Below, in pieces: positions 53,765 to 63,374 of a DNA stretch of 64,000 bases. The position numbers and the translations under genes were made by a program. The stretch comes from an uncultured Muribaculaceae bacterium (GTDB taxonomy: Bacteria; Bacteroidota; Bacteroidia; Bacteroidales; Muribaculaceae): positions 1 to 64,000 of the forward strand of contig CAJOFM010000011.1 in assembly GCA_905233915.1 (NCBI GenBank). The letters run 5' to 3'. A model generated the notes under the pieces. That model was not told the DNA's origin and searched no databases. It saw nothing but the letters and a program-made list of their open reading frames with translations. How positions within the stretch are numbered: position 1 is the first letter of the stretch; each line of letters opens with the position of its first letter.

Positions 53765-54373
53765 TCAAAGTGCAAACTCCATCAGGCGGGCGAGATACTT
53801 GCCGATGATATCAAACTCCAGGTTGACCACGGTGCCCACCTCAATACAGTGGAAATTGGTAATCTCGCGGGTGTAAGGAATGATGGCGACCTGGAACGAG
53901 TCACGCTCACTGTTGCACACCGTGAGCGACACGCCGTTGACGGTCACACTACCCTTCTCGACCGTGACATATCCCTTGCGCGCCATCTCGGGCGCCACCT
54001 CATACTTGAAAGTGAAGTAGTGGCTGCCATCCACCTCCTTGACATCGGTGCACACTGCCGTCTGGTCCACATGGCCTTGCACGATGTGGCCGTCAAGGCG
54101 GCCCTCGATGAGCATCGAGCGCTCCACGTTCACCTCGTCGCCCACCTTGAGCAGGCCCAGGTTGCTGCGGTCGAGCGTTTCCTGGATGGCTGTCACGGTA
54201 TAGGTTCCGTCACCGGGCAATTCCACCACGGTGAGGCACACGCCGTTGTGCGACACGCTCTGGTCAATCTTCAACTGGTCAGTAAAGCTGCACTTCAAAG
54301 TGATGTGCAGGTTACCACCGTCCTTGCGCAATGCGACAACACGCGCCGCCTCTTCTACTATTCCTGAGAACAT
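53765..54373 (-). CDS. ribE: Riboflavin synthase, alpha subunit
   Basis: Dismutates two 6,7-dimethyl-8-ribityllumazine molecules to riboflavin. Two tandem lumazine-binding barrels in 202 aa: MFSGIVEEAARV with SVSHNGVCLTV in the first half, and GHIVQGHVDQTA with SVTVNGVSLTV in the second. The C-terminal helix (LEFDIIGKYLARLMEF) fits the trimerisation segment. It lies between fmt and the phosphoesterase in the long minus-strand run. Confidence 0.95.
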   Translation of the reverse strand: MFSGIVEEAARVVALRKDGGNLHITLKCSFTDQLKIDQSVSHNGVCLTVVELPGDGTYTVTAIQETLDRSNLGLLKVGDEVNVERSMLIEGRLDGHIVQGHVDQTAVCTDVKEVDGSHYFTFKYEVAPEMARKGYVTVEKGSVTVNGVSLTVCNSERDSFQVAIIPYTREITNFHCIEVGTVVNLEFDIIGKYLARLMEFAL

Positions 54374-54428
54374 ATATTCTTAATCTATTTGTTATTAATG
54401 CTGATATAAAAACGGGGCAAGCCAGCAA

Positions 54429-55415
54429 TTATTGCACGGCAGCCTTCATGCCAGGCGTAATTGTGAAACCACGCAGGAAGGCATCAGTATCCATGCGTTT
54501 CTTGCCCGACTGCTGTAACTGCAACACTGGCAGCCATCCGTCGCCACAAGCTATCTGCAGGGTCTTGCGGTCGGCCTTGAGCGTACCACGCTCAATGGAC
54601 GCGCCCTCGGCAAAGGGAATGGGCTCGCCGGTTTTATAGATCTTGAGCGTTGTCACCTCGTTGCCGGCCTCATCGGTCAGGACTGTCCATGCAGCAGGAT
54701 AGGGAGACAGGCCGCGGATGTGGTTATACAGATGTTCGGCCGGGCGGTTCCAGTCGATGCGGCATGTATCCTTGAAAATCTTAGGAGCGGGAGTCGGCTG
54801 CTGCCCAGTGGTGAGCATCTGGTCTTGCGGAATAGGCTTGACCGTTCCCGCAATGATAGCGTCAACGGTTTCAAGCACCATGTCGGCGCCCATGACCATC
54901 AGGCGGTCATGAACCACCTCGACATTATCGTGGCGGCCGATGGGGCACGAGCGCTGCTGGATGACGTCGCCCGTGTCAATCTCATGCTTGAGGAAGAACG
55001 TCGTCACACCCGTCTCGGTATCACCGTTCATCACTGCCCAGTTGATGGGCGCAGCGCCACGATAACGAGGCAACAACGAGGCGTGCAGGTTAAAAGTTCC
55101 CAATGGCGGCATCTGCCACACGGCCTCGGGAAGCATCCTGAAGGCGATAACGATAAACAACTGGGCCTCAAAGGCACGCAGTTCCTCGATAAACGCCTCG
55201 TCCTTGAGGCTCACGGGCTGCAACACGGGCAGGCCGTGCTCCACGGCATAGCGTTTCACGTCGCTCTGCTGCAACTGGCGCCCACGGCCAGCAGGCTTGT
55301 CGGGCATAGTGACCACGGCTGCAACATTGTAGCCGCCGTCAACCAATCGGCTCAGGCTCTCAACGGCAAAATCCGGAGTCCCGAAAAATATGATTTTCAA
55401 TTCTTCTTTAGTCAT
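54429..55415 (-). CDS. fmt: Methionyl-tRNA formyltransferase
   Basis: Formylates initiator Met-tRNA. FFGTPDFAVESL at the N-terminus, the folate-binding and catalytic SLLPRYRGAAPINWAVMNGDTETGVTTF (Asn, His, Asp set, with HASLLP), and a C-terminal OB-like tRNA-binding domain. The start ATG at 55415 (MTKEELKIIFFGTPDF) is chosen; a further seven upstream codons would run into the heptamer array tail. Length 328 aa. It follows the PAP2 gene across the GTTAGRA-type array. Confidence 0.95.
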   Translation of the reverse strand: MTKEELKIIFFGTPDFAVESLSRLVDGGYNVAAVVTMPDKPAGRGRQLQQSDVKRYAVEHGLPVLQPVSLKDEAFIEELRAFEAQLFIVIAFRMLPEAVWQMPPLGTFNLHASLLPRYRGAAPINWAVMNGDTETGVTTFFLKHEIDTGDVIQQRSCPIGRHDNVEVVHDRLMVMGADMVLETVDAIIAGTVKPIPQDQMLTTGQQPTPAPKIFKDTCRIDWNRPAEHLYNHIRGLSPYPAAWTVLTDEAGNEVTTLKIYKTGEPIPFAEGASIERGTLKADRKTLQIACGDGWLPVLQLQQSGKKRMDTDAFLRGFTITPGMKAAVQ

Positions 55416-55430
55416 GATTGCTTTATAAAC

Positions 55431-55472
55431 TTCCAACTCCTAACTCCTAACTTCTAACTTCTAACTCCTAAC
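55431..55472 (-). repeat. GTTAGRA-type heptamer array between PAP2 and fmt genes
   Basis: Six 7-bp units (sense GTTAGGA, GTTAGAA, GTTAGAA, GTTAGGA, GTTAGGA, GTTGGAA). The first base of the array overlaps the PAP2 stop TAG. A third heptamer family with one TAG per unit. Confidence 0.88.
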
Positions 55473-57217
55473 TAAAAAGAGACGCACAGCGCACCGCCCA
55501 GCACCCATTGGTTCAGGTGCTTGCGGGTACTGGAGCTATAGGTCTTGGATGGATCAAAAAGTTCCGGGTCAAATTGCTCGAGCACTTTGGGGGCAAACTC
55601 CTTGATAAAGCCAAGCGGGGTATAGTAGGCCGTATAGGTCTTGGTCGCATAATCATAGTCCATAAACAAGCGCCATGAGAAGGAATTCTTGTGGGCATAG
55701 GTTATCGAAAAGCCGGAACCGAGTTTGTAAGAGTTTGTCGCTTTCAGGTTGATGTAATCCCACTTACAGTCGAGGTACTGGTCGGTCACCTTATAGTGGC
55801 CATTGACCCATTTCATTTTATAGCCAACAAAAATACCGTCCACGTCCACATCATCCATCACGCTGCGACCCGCAAGCACCTTGGCACCGATGGCCCAACG
55901 AGAGGAAAACGGCAAGTTGAAATATAGACCCGCATCGGCAGCAAATTCTGTCATGTGGTCGCTCACGACCTTAGGTCTGGCATCGATGACACCTTCCCAC
56001 AGTTCACTATCCAACAGCTTTTCCTGCATGATATTCTCCTCATTGGTCGCAAATGCCGACCATTTCTTGATAGGGGTGGCCTTGACACGCAGCCTTGCAC
56101 CCACGCCGATGTATCGATTGAAGAAGTAGGCAGCCTCGGTACCCACAGCAGTAGCGTTGCCAAACTGGAGGCTCATGGGAGATTTGTCATGCTCATCTCC
56201 ATAGCCCACAAAATCAAACGGCGGCAACACCAGATTCTTGTTGCCAAACCCAATGCCCATCGAGATAGCGAAGAATGAGGGCTTCTTGTTCAAGTCGGGA
56301 TAAACGCTCATGTCGTTCATGAGCAACCCTTTTTGCTTGAATAGCAGGTCGCAGATGCCATAGGCCAACTCGGTCGAGAGGATACCGATGCCGGCGCCCG
56401 AGAGCACGTCACTGATCCAGTGGCGGTTGTTGAGCACGCGCATTACTCCCGTGGCCGTGGCCACGCCGTAGCCCGCGATGGAGTACCATGGCGAGCGCGT
56501 CAGTCCATACTCCTTGTGCAGGATGGTGGCACCGACAAAGGCTGTCGCCGTGTGCCCCGAGGGCCACGAGTTGTGGGTCGAGCCATCGGGCCTCAACTCG
56601 CTGGCAGTGTACTTGATGCCGTTGACAAAGGCCGCCATCACCGCATAGGATGCCAACGACGAGGCGGCAAGACGAGGCCAGCTGGAGCGACCCTCGACGC
56701 CGGCCAGCTTGAGGCCGACCGTCAGGCCGATGCCCGCAAACTGAGTATAGTTGTCCACCTCGGTGTGAAAGTCATACTTGATGAGGCGGATTTTGGTGTT
56801 CTTGTTCTTATAGTTCTGACGGAATGCCTCTTTTTCGCCCTTGATGATCCAGCCCGCGGCAAACACCGGGATGCCCACCCACGTCAGGTCCTGCAAGAAG
56901 GTATAGGGCCGGACTGCCGGGTTGGTCGTGTTCTTCAGGAAATGGAAATCAGGACCATTGTAGTGACGGAAAGCATCGGCATCCAAGCCATCAGGCCCCC
57001 TGAATTCCAATTGTGCCGAGACGTCAACGGGCGGAACCGTGTCGGTAGTGTTGACGGGAACAGTATCGGCAATGGGCACTTCCGCGTCCATTTCCTCGAG
57101 AATTGTTGCACTCGAGTCAGCATTCAAACAATTTTGTCCATCGGTCACAACGGCTGCATGCGCAATCATCGGCAGCATCAGGAAAACCACAAGCAATAAC
57201 GAGAATACTCTTTTCAT
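55472..57217 (-). CDS. PAP2-family membrane phosphatase with C-terminal beta-barrel-like extension
   Basis: 581 aa. Signal peptide about 1-21. The phosphatase core at about 120-290 has the complete PAP2 motif set: KYTASELRP (K-x6-RP), WPSGHTA (PSGH) and MRVLNNRHWISDV (R-x5-H-x3-D). It would dephosphorylate lipid pyrophosphates or lipid A. The C-terminal 280 residues are beta-rich with alternating aromatics and end in a final aromatic strand (VLGGALCVSF), like an outer-membrane barrel. That fusion fits a periplasmic or outer-membrane lipid phosphatase; the exact lipid is unknown. It starts 15 nt after the ClC gene. Confidence 0.85.
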   Translation of the reverse strand: MKRVFSLLLVVFLMLPMIAHAAVVTDGQNCLNADSSATILEEMDAEVPIADTVPVNTTDTVPPVDVSAQLEFRGPDGLDADAFRHYNGPDFHFLKNTTNPAVRPYTFLQDLTWVGIPVFAAGWIIKGEKEAFRQNYKNKNTKIRLIKYDFHTEVDNYTQFAGIGLTVGLKLAGVEGRSSWPRLAASSLASYAVMAAFVNGIKYTASELRPDGSTHNSWPSGHTATAFVGATILHKEYGLTRSPWYSIAGYGVATATGVMRVLNNRHWISDVLSGAGIGILSTELAYGICDLLFKQKGLLMNDMSVYPDLNKKPSFFAISMGIGFGNKNLVLPPFDFVGYGDEHDKSPMSLQFGNATAVGTEAAYFFNRYIGVGARLRVKATPIKKWSAFATNEENIMQEKLLDSELWEGVIDARPKVVSDHMTEFAADAGLYFNLPFSSRWAIGAKVLAGRSVMDDVDVDGIFVGYKMKWVNGHYKVTDQYLDCKWDYINLKATNSYKLGSGFSITYAHKNSFSWRLFMDYDYATKTYTAYYTPLGFIKEFAPKVLEQFDPELFDPSKTYSSSTRKHLNQWVLGGALCVSF

Positions 57218-57232
57218 TTCTTAAAACCACTA

Positions 57233-59065
57233 TTAATCGTAGGTGTAGTGTTTCAATACCTGACGGTAGCTGTTGAAAATCTTGCTCTTGGATACGAAGC
57301 CCACATACTTGCCGTCCTCGTCAACGACAGGCAGGTTCCAGGCACCAGTGTCATCAAATATTTTCATCACCTTCTCCATGGGTGTCCCCACGACAATCTT
57401 GGCCGGCGGCACCGCCATGAAGCGGTTCACATTCATGCGGCGATACAGGTCAGGACGGAACATGATATTACGGATATCGTCGAGCTGGACAACGCCCAGG
57501 AGCATTCCATCATCGTCGGTAACGGGGAAAAGGTTGCGATGACTCTGGGCAATGGTGTCCACCATATCCTTTAGACTCATGTCGGGATGGACAATCGAGA
57601 AGTCCTTCTCGATAACGCTGTCCATCTTGAGCAAAGTGAGCACCGAACGGTCCTTCTGGTGGGTCAACAACTCACCACGCTTGGCAAGGCGGCGGGAGTA
57701 GATTCCGTAGGGCGTGAAGATTCGACAGATGGCATAACTGCTTCCCGACACGATGAGCAGCGGCAGGAACAGGTCATAGCCTCCCGTCATCTCGGCCGTG
57801 AGGAAGATGCCCATGAGCGGCGCATGCATCACGCCGGCCATCACACCAGCCATGCCCATGAGGGCAAAATTCTTGATACTGAGCGGCGTCTCTGGCTCAA
57901 TAAAGCCCAGGTGGTTAATCAGATAAGCAAAGAACACGCCCGCCATGCAGCCCACAAAGAGCGAGGGGGCAAACGTACCGCCCACACCTCCGCCTCCATT
58001 GGTAGCGGCAGTGGCAAACACCTTAAATGCTCCCAACGCAAATAGGAACAACAGGACGGCCACCGCATTGTCGCGATAAGCGTAGAACAAACTGTTGTTG
58101 AAGATACTGGTCACATCGCCATTGATGAGACGGGTGATGTCTCCGTAACCCTCGCCATATAGCGGAGGCATGAGGAAGATGAGCACACTCAACGTAATGC
58201 CGCCAACGGCAAAGCGCACCCAACGGTTCCTGAGCCGCTTGAAGCGCGCCTCGATGCGGTCAATGAGGTTGATGAAGTAAAGCGACACAAAGCCGCAGAA
58301 CACACCGAGCAAAATCACAAACGGGATGCGCGAGGCGAAGAATGGCTCACTCTGTGAGAAGAAAAATTCAACATTATAACCGGTGAACACATAGGCCACC
58401 GTAGCGCCAGCTACCGATGCCACAATCAGCGGGATAGCGGCACCCGCCGTGAGGTCCATCATCAACACCTCGATGGTGAACAGCATACCCGCGATCGGAG
58501 CCTTGAAAATACCGGCAATACCGGCTGCCGCGCCACAAGCCACGAGCATCGCCAACGTTTGTGGCGACAACCTGAACGCCTGCCCCAAATTGCTGCCGAT
58601 TGCCGCACCCGTGAACACGATAGGGCCCTCGGCACCGACCGATCCACCAAAACCTATGGTCACCGACGAAGCGATGAGTGACGAGTACATGTTGTGAATC
58701 TTCAGGCGGCTCTTTTTCAACGCCAGGGCATACAACACACGCGTCACACCATGGGAGATGGGTTCACGCGCGACATAATAAACGTAAAGGCTCGCCAACA
58801 GGATACCGATGGCGGGAAAAACGAGGTAAAGCAAGTTGCCCTGCTCAATATTGAAACGGCTGGTGAGGAATCCGGCGATAAGGCCGATGAGCGTCTTGAG
58901 CAACACGGCTGCAAGGCCTGCCGCAATGCCCACGACGAGTGCCAGCAACGCAACGAAAGTCTTGTCGGGGATGTGACGTTCACGCCACACGAGCATACGC
59001 AACCACCAGTTATTCTTGTCGGGGGCAGGTGTGGCCGAGCTTGTTGTAGCAGTTTCCCGTGCCAT
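57233..59065 (-). CDS. ClC-type chloride channel/antiporter with two CBS domains
   Basis: 610 aa integral membrane protein. Selectivity-filter motifs: GGSVGAEGP (about 138-146, with the gating Glu present), GIAGIFKAPIAG, and GGGVGGTFAPSLFVG. The Glu suggests proton-coupled exchange instead of a passive channel. The C-terminal pair of CBS domains (about 455-605: MSLKDMVDTIAQSHRNLFPVTDD; MEKVMKIFDDTGAWNLPVVDEDG) may bind adenine nucleotides. The ATG at 59065 overlaps the upstream gene's TGA by one base, which decides the start. Confidence 0.92.
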   Translation of the reverse strand: MARETATTSSATPAPDKNNWWLRMLVWRERHIPDKTFVALLALVVGIAAGLAAVLLKTLIGLIAGFLTSRFNIEQGNLLYLVFPAIGILLASLYVYYVAREPISHGVTRVLYALALKKSRLKIHNMYSSLIASSVTIGFGGSVGAEGPIVFTGAAIGSNLGQAFRLSPQTLAMLVACGAAAGIAGIFKAPIAGMLFTIEVLMMDLTAGAAIPLIVASVAGATVAYVFTGYNVEFFFSQSEPFFASRIPFVILLGVFCGFVSLYFINLIDRIEARFKRLRNRWVRFAVGGITLSVLIFLMPPLYGEGYGDITRLINGDVTSIFNNSLFYAYRDNAVAVLLFLFALGAFKVFATAATNGGGGVGGTFAPSLFVGCMAGVFFAYLINHLGFIEPETPLSIKNFALMGMAGVMAGVMHAPLMGIFLTAEMTGGYDLFLPLLIVSGSSYAICRIFTPYGIYSRRLAKRGELLTHQKDRSVLTLLKMDSVIEKDFSIVHPDMSLKDMVDTIAQSHRNLFPVTDDDGMLLGVVQLDDIRNIMFRPDLYRRMNVNRFMAVPPAKIVVGTPMEKVMKIFDDTGAWNLPVVDEDGKYVGFVSKSKIFNSYRQVLKHYTYD

Positions 59066-60501
59066 CACATTCCACGTCCGGTAAAGACGATTTTGATTGT
59101 GTAAATGAGAATCTTGATGTCGTTGAGCAACGACATGTTATTCAAGTACATCAAGTCATACTTCACTCGCTCCAGCATCTCGTCAATGGTTTTGGCATAG
59201 CCAAACTTGACCATACCCATCGAGGTGATGCCTGGTCTCACCTGATGCAACAGGGCATAGGCGGGAACCAACGGCAGGAGCTGCTCGATATAGAATTTGC
59301 GTTCAGGACGCGGTCCCACCAGCGACATCTCGCCCTTGAGGACATTCCAGAACTGTGGTAACTCATCAATGCGGTACTTGCGCATGAAACGGCCAAACGG
59401 TGTGATGCGGGGATCATCGTCGCTGGACAACTGCGGCTTCCCTTCCACCTCGGCATTCTGCACCATCGAGCGGAACTTGATGATTTTGAAAGGCTTATTG
59501 TGCAGTCCTATGCGCTCCTGCAGATAAAGCACCGGGCCCGGACTCGTACGCTTGATGATGAGCGCGACGATGGCATACACAGGTATCAGCAATATCAAGG
59601 CCACGAACGACACCAAGACATCAAGCGCACGCTTGATATTCTTGCCGCTGTCGCTCATGCTGCTGCGCGAGATGTTGACCAACGGCTCGCCGTAGATGTC
59701 CGAGATGCGCACCGGCGTCTGCATCATATTGAAGCGGTCAGGGGAAATCATGATGGGAAGACCCAAACGGAACAGCTTGTTGATCGCATTCATCGTCTGG
59801 GTGGTATCGTCGCGCGACGGAACCACAATCAGTTCCCAGATGCTCTCTTCACGACACACCTCGGGCAACTCATCCAGCTCATAACAGGGCAACGGATTGC
59901 CCTTAACGGGATTCTCGCCTGGGATATTGACAAAACCCTTGATCTCATAACCAGTTGAATAACGTCGGTTATTCAACTTGTCGGCAAACGCTAGAGCAGC
60001 CGACCCGCTACCGACGATGAGCGTGGGGAATGTCCAGCGGCGCGACTTGATCTGGTTAGAAGCGACATTGGTAATGATGGCACGTGCGAAGTACACAAAA
60101 CCGAACAAGAGCATCCACAGGATCAGAATCAGCTCATAATCGTTGGTGCGCACGCCCACCACGTCATTGATCAGGGCCGCAAAGAAAATCAGCAGGGTAT
60201 TGATGGTCGCACTGGCGGCCGTGGTGAGCAATTCCTGAACCCGGGACTTGCGCACCACATTATTATAGTATCCGCTGAAGATGTAGGTGACCATCATCAT
60301 CAGGGGGAAGATCAGCTGGCCCAGCAACACGATGTTGCTAGTGAGGTACTGACCCAGCGTCTGCCAGCCGACAACAGCACCCATCTGATATCGCACACAG
60401 TTGAAGGCGAACCAGGCAAGATTGGACATCACATAATCACACACCACATACTTGATGCGTTGGCGATGGGCCTTGTTATTGATGTCTAACCTTATTCTCA
60501 T
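59065..60501 (-). CDS. Polyprenyl-phosphate hexose-1-phosphate transferase (WcaJ/WbaP family)
   Basis: Starts lipid-linked glycan assembly by moving a sugar-1-phosphate to undecaprenyl phosphate. Four N-terminal transmembrane helices (to about 130), a CoA-binding-like Rossmann domain about 140-260 (VGSGSAALAFADKL), a fifth membrane segment about 290-310, then the catalytic domain: TSPGPVLYLQERIG, KFRSMV, RKYRIDELPQFWNVLKG, MSLVGPRPER. Length 478 aa is normal. Sugar unknown. Coupled to the ClC gene by a 1-nt overlap and 6 nt after tsaC. Confidence 0.92.
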   Translation of the reverse strand: MRIRLDINNKAHRQRIKYVVCDYVMSNLAWFAFNCVRYQMGAVVGWQTLGQYLTSNIVLLGQLIFPLMMMVTYIFSGYYNNVVRKSRVQELLTTAASATINTLLIFFAALINDVVGVRTNDYELILILWMLLFGFVYFARAIITNVASNQIKSRRWTFPTLIVGSGSAALAFADKLNNRRYSTGYEIKGFVNIPGENPVKGNPLPCYELDELPEVCREESIWELIVVPSRDDTTQTMNAINKLFRLGLPIMISPDRFNMMQTPVRISDIYGEPLVNISRSSMSDSGKNIKRALDVLVSFVALILLIPVYAIVALIIKRTSPGPVLYLQERIGLHNKPFKIIKFRSMVQNAEVEGKPQLSSDDDPRITPFGRFMRKYRIDELPQFWNVLKGEMSLVGPRPERKFYIEQLLPLVPAYALLHQVRPGITSMGMVKFGYAKTIDEMLERVKYDLMYLNNMSLLNDIKILIYTIKIVFTGRGM

Positions 60502-60507
60502 AATGGA

Positions 60508-61110
60508 TTATCTAATGATTTTAAATGTACCGTCCCGGCCCAACAGGATAATGTTAGAAGGCTGGTGAAGCGTGTTGTCCTGACGCCTGTACTCCACGAC
60601 ATAGTCCACTCCCTGAACGATAGAGGGGTCTATGTCGGCAAAGGTCTTGGCCGTGGGCTGACCGCTCACGTTAGCCGATGTTGACACGATAGGTTTGCCA
60701 TAGCGTTCACACAAGCGGTGACAAAACTCGTCATTGGGAATGCGGATGCCCACACTGTCCTCGTCGCCCAGCACATTGGGAGCCACGTTATAAGCGCCCT
60801 CATAGATGATGGTCAACGGCTTGACAGCGACATCGACCAGTTCACGTGCGATCGCAGGCACATCAACCACATAATGGTCCAGATGGTCGGCACTGTCGAT
60901 GAGCACGATAAGCGCCTTGCTGTCGTCACGTTGCTTGAGTTGATAGACACGCTTGACGGCCTCGGCATTGGTGGCGTCACAGCCGATGCCCCACACAGTG
61001 TCGGTGGGATAAAGAATCAATCCTCCAGCGCTCAACGTTTTGAGGCATTGGACGATATCAGCTTCCAGCTGAGCTTTATTCCTTTGTATTTGTTCCTTCG
61101 TTAGGCTCAT
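60508..61110 (-). CDS. tsaC: L-threonylcarbamoyladenylate synthase (Sua5/YrdC)
   Basis: Makes threonylcarbamoyl-AMP for the t6A modification of ANN-decoding tRNAs. YrdC fold in 200 aa: GGLILYPTDTVWGIGCDATN, KQRDDSKALIVLI, and the later SVGIRIPNDEFCHRLCERYGKPIVSTSAN with the conserved STSANVSG. First gene of the minus-strand run to 52.6 kb, with a promoter upstream. Confidence 0.94.
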   Translation of the reverse strand: MSLTKEQIQRNKAQLEADIVQCLKTLSAGGLILYPTDTVWGIGCDATNAEAVKRVYQLKQRDDSKALIVLIDSADHLDHYVVDVPAIARELVDVAVKPLTIIYEGAYNVAPNVLGDEDSVGIRIPNDEFCHRLCERYGKPIVSTSANVSGQPTAKTFADIDPSIVQGVDYVVEYRRQDNTLHQPSNIILLGRDGTFKIIR

Positions 61111-61130
61111 TTTAGATGGTTTACAATCTG

Positions 61131-61162
61131 CAAAGATAATGGAAAGATGTTATCTCTGCAAC
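61131..61162 (-). promoter_or_regulatory. Promoter of the tsaC operon
   Basis: GTTG (61159-61162), 20-bp spacer, TATCTTTG (61131-61138) on the minus strand. Confidence 0.6.
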
Positions 61163-61210
61163 ACTACAGTGAGAAAATTTCTTCATCATTTGGCTCTTAC
61201 AGGGAAACAC

Positions 61211-61264
61211 AATACCAATTAGAGGCGCGATTTTAAAATATCACGCCTCTATTCTTTTGGTATT
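61211..61264 (-). terminator. Terminator after glnS
   Basis: Nested stems: outer AATACCAA/TTGGTATT and inner TAGAGGCG/CGCCTCTA, in the 178-bp gap between glnS and tsaC. No clean T-run. Confidence 0.5.
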
Positions 61265-61288
61265 TAATAAGTTTATCTCTTCAAGAGA

Positions 61289-63010
61289 TTATTTGTTCTG
61301 TTGCTTGGCCCAGCTGTCCTTCAGGCCGATGGTGCGGTTGAACACCAGGTGACCGGGCGTCGAGTCCTCATCTACACAGAAGTAGCCGATGCGCTGGAAC
61401 TGGAAGGTGTCGCCCACCTTGGCGCTCTCGGCCAGAAACGGCTCAATCTTAGCGTCGTTGATGACACGCAACGAGTCGGGGTTCAGCAGCTCACGGAAGT
61501 CGTGCTCGGTGTCGGCGCTGGGATTCTCCACAGCGAACAGGCGGTCATAAAGCCTAACCTCGGCATCCACACAGTGGCGGGCGCTCACCCAATGCAGTGT
61601 GCCCTTGACCTTGCGCTGGCTGCCGGCGCTGCCGCTCAGCGTGTCGGGGTCATAGGTGCACTGGATCTCGGTCACATTGCCGTCGGCATCCTTGGTGCAA
61701 CCGGTACACATAATAATGTAGGCACCCTTGAGGCGAACTTCCTTACCAGGGGTAAGGCGGAAGAACTTCTTGGGAGGTTCCTCCATGAAGTCGTCACGCT
61801 CGATGTAAATCTCGCGCGAGAACGGCATCTGGTGCTTGCCTGCATTCTCCTGCTCGGGGTTGTTGTCCATCTCCATCATCTCCACCTTGTCCTCGGGATA
61901 GTTGGTGATGACGACCTTGACAGGATTCAAGACGGCGCTCACGCGGTTAGCGTGATGGTTCAATTCCTCGCGGATGTTGTGCTCCAGCAGACCGATGTCG
62001 TTCAGAGCCTCGTACTTGGTGTAGCCGATGTCCTCGATGAAGTTCTTGATAGCCTGGGGAGTATAGCCGCGGCGGCGCAGACCGCACAGGGTCGGCATGC
62101 GGGGATCGTCCCAACCGGCCACCAGACCTTCCTTGACAAGCTGCAGCAGCTTGCGCTTGCTCATCACGGTGTAGGTGAGGTTCAAGCGGTTGAACTCAAT
62201 CTGACGGGGGCAGTACTCGGCTGCGCTCTCGCCGGCCAACTCGTGCACGAAGTAGTCGTACAGGTCGCGGTGAGGCACAAACTCCAGGGTGCAGATCGAG
62301 TGGGTCACACCCTCGAAGTAGTCGCTCTGGCCATGGGCAAAGTCGTACATGGGATACACGTTCCACTTGTTGCCCGTGCGCCAGTGCGGCGTCTTGATGA
62401 TGCGGTAGATAATCGGGTCGCGGAAGTGCATGTTGCTCGATGCCATGTCAATCTTGGCGCGCAGCACATGGCTACCCTCTTCAAACTCGCCCGCGTTCAT
62501 TCTCTCGAAGAGATCCAAGTTCTCCTCGACGGTGCGGTCACGGTAAGGGCTGTTGGTGCCGGGAGTCGTGGGCGTGCCCTTCTGCTGGGCAATCTGCTCG
62601 CTCGTCTGGTCGTCAACATAAGCCTTACCTTCTTTAATCAGGCGGATAGCGAACTCATACAGTTTGGGGAAGTAATCGCTGGCATAATACAGCCTGTCAC
62701 CCCAGTCATAGCCCAACCAATGAATGTCGCGCATGATGGCCTCGACATACTCGGTGTCCTCCTTCTGGGGGTTGGTATCGTCAAAGCGCAGGTTGCAGGT
62801 GCCGCCGAACTTCTCGGCAACGCCGAAGTCCATGCAGATGGCCTTGGCGTGGCCAATGTGCAGATAGCCGTTGGGCTCTGGCGGGAAACGCGTGTTCAAG
62901 CGCCCACCGTTCTTACCTGCCGCAAGGTCATCGGCTACAAACTGCTGTACAAAATTCAAGGGCTTCTTCTCCTCGGCCCCAGCGTTGATATTCTCAATAT
63001 TCTCCGCCAT
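61289..63010 (-). CDS. glnS: Glutaminyl-tRNA synthetase
   Basis: Class I synthetase that charges tRNA-Gln. HIGH at residues 51-54 in [16 protein letters not shown]; the KMSKS-type loop is VMSKRKLL (about 280); [25 protein letters not shown], and the C-terminal anticodon-binding beta-barrels ([53 protein letters not shown]) are all present. Length 573 aa is right. Having GlnRS implies that Gln-tRNA formation need not use the amidotransferase route. Confidence 0.97.
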   Translation of the reverse strand: MAENIENINAGAEEKKPLNFVQQFVADDLAAGKNGGRLNTRFPPEPNGYLHIGHAKAICMDFGVAEKFGGTCNLRFDDTNPQKEDTEYVEAIMRDIHWLGYDWGDRLYYASDYFPKLYEFAIRLIKEGKAYVDDQTSEQIAQQKGTPTTPGTNSPYRDRTVEENLDLFERMNAGEFEEGSHVLRAKIDMASSNMHFRDPIIYRIIKTPHWRTGNKWNVYPMYDFAHGQSDYFEGVTHSICTLEFVPHRDLYDYFVHELAGESAAEYCPRQIEFNRLNLTYTVMSKRKLLQLVKEGLVAGWDDPRMPTLCGLRRRGYTPQAIKNFIEDIGYTKYEALNDIGLLEHNIREELNHHANRVSAVLNPVKVVITNYPEDKVEMMEMDNNPEQENAGKHQMPFSREIYIERDDFMEEPPKKFFRLTPGKEVRLKGAYIIMCTGCTKDADGNVTEIQCTYDPDTLSGSAGSQRKVKGTLHWVSARHCVDAEVRLYDRLFAVENPSADTEHDFRELLNPDSLRVINDAKIEPFLAESAKVGDTFQFQRIGYFCVDEDSTPGHLVFNRTIGLKDSWAKQQNK

Positions 63011-63061
63011 ATTATTATGTAAGATCTACTATTAATGATGAATAATCCACAAATTAAACTG

Positions 63062-63093
63062 CAAAGATAGCTCAAGGAGAATGAAATGCCAAA
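63062..63093 (-). promoter_or_regulatory. Promoter of glnS
   Basis: TTTG (63090-63093), 20-bp spacer, TATCTTTG (63062-63069) on the minus strand. The rest of 63011-63374 contains this, the sigma-factor promoter and no visible gene. Confidence 0.78.
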
Positions 63094-63251
63094 TTTATTT
63101 GAGCATTTCTCAACCGCCGCCATTCACAAGCGTGTTGTATGAGCAGTTATTTCCGAACGTGTTGGAGCGACATTCTTCACACCATCGCAGCGAGTTAAAA
63201 AGCGTCTCAAGAAAAATTTCTAAATAATCATTTTAAATCACCCATTTGTGT

Positions 63252-63283
63252 ATTGCGAGGGCATTAGAATTTCAATACTTTTG
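63252..63283 (+). promoter_or_regulatory. Promoter of the ECF sigma factor gene
   Basis: ATTG (63252-63255), 20-bp spacer, TACTTTTG (63276-63283). Confidence 0.65.
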
Positions 63284-63374
63284 TCGTGAAATCACGGATT
63301 TCTGTAAAAAGTTTCGCCTGAGTGTGAAAAAACGTACCCTTCATGTGTCATTGATATAGACAAAAGACACTGAC

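Noticed and set aside
61301..63022. 573-codon open frame on the plus strand mirroring glnS
   Set aside because: It matches the extent of glnS almost exactly and has no domain; glnS is certain.
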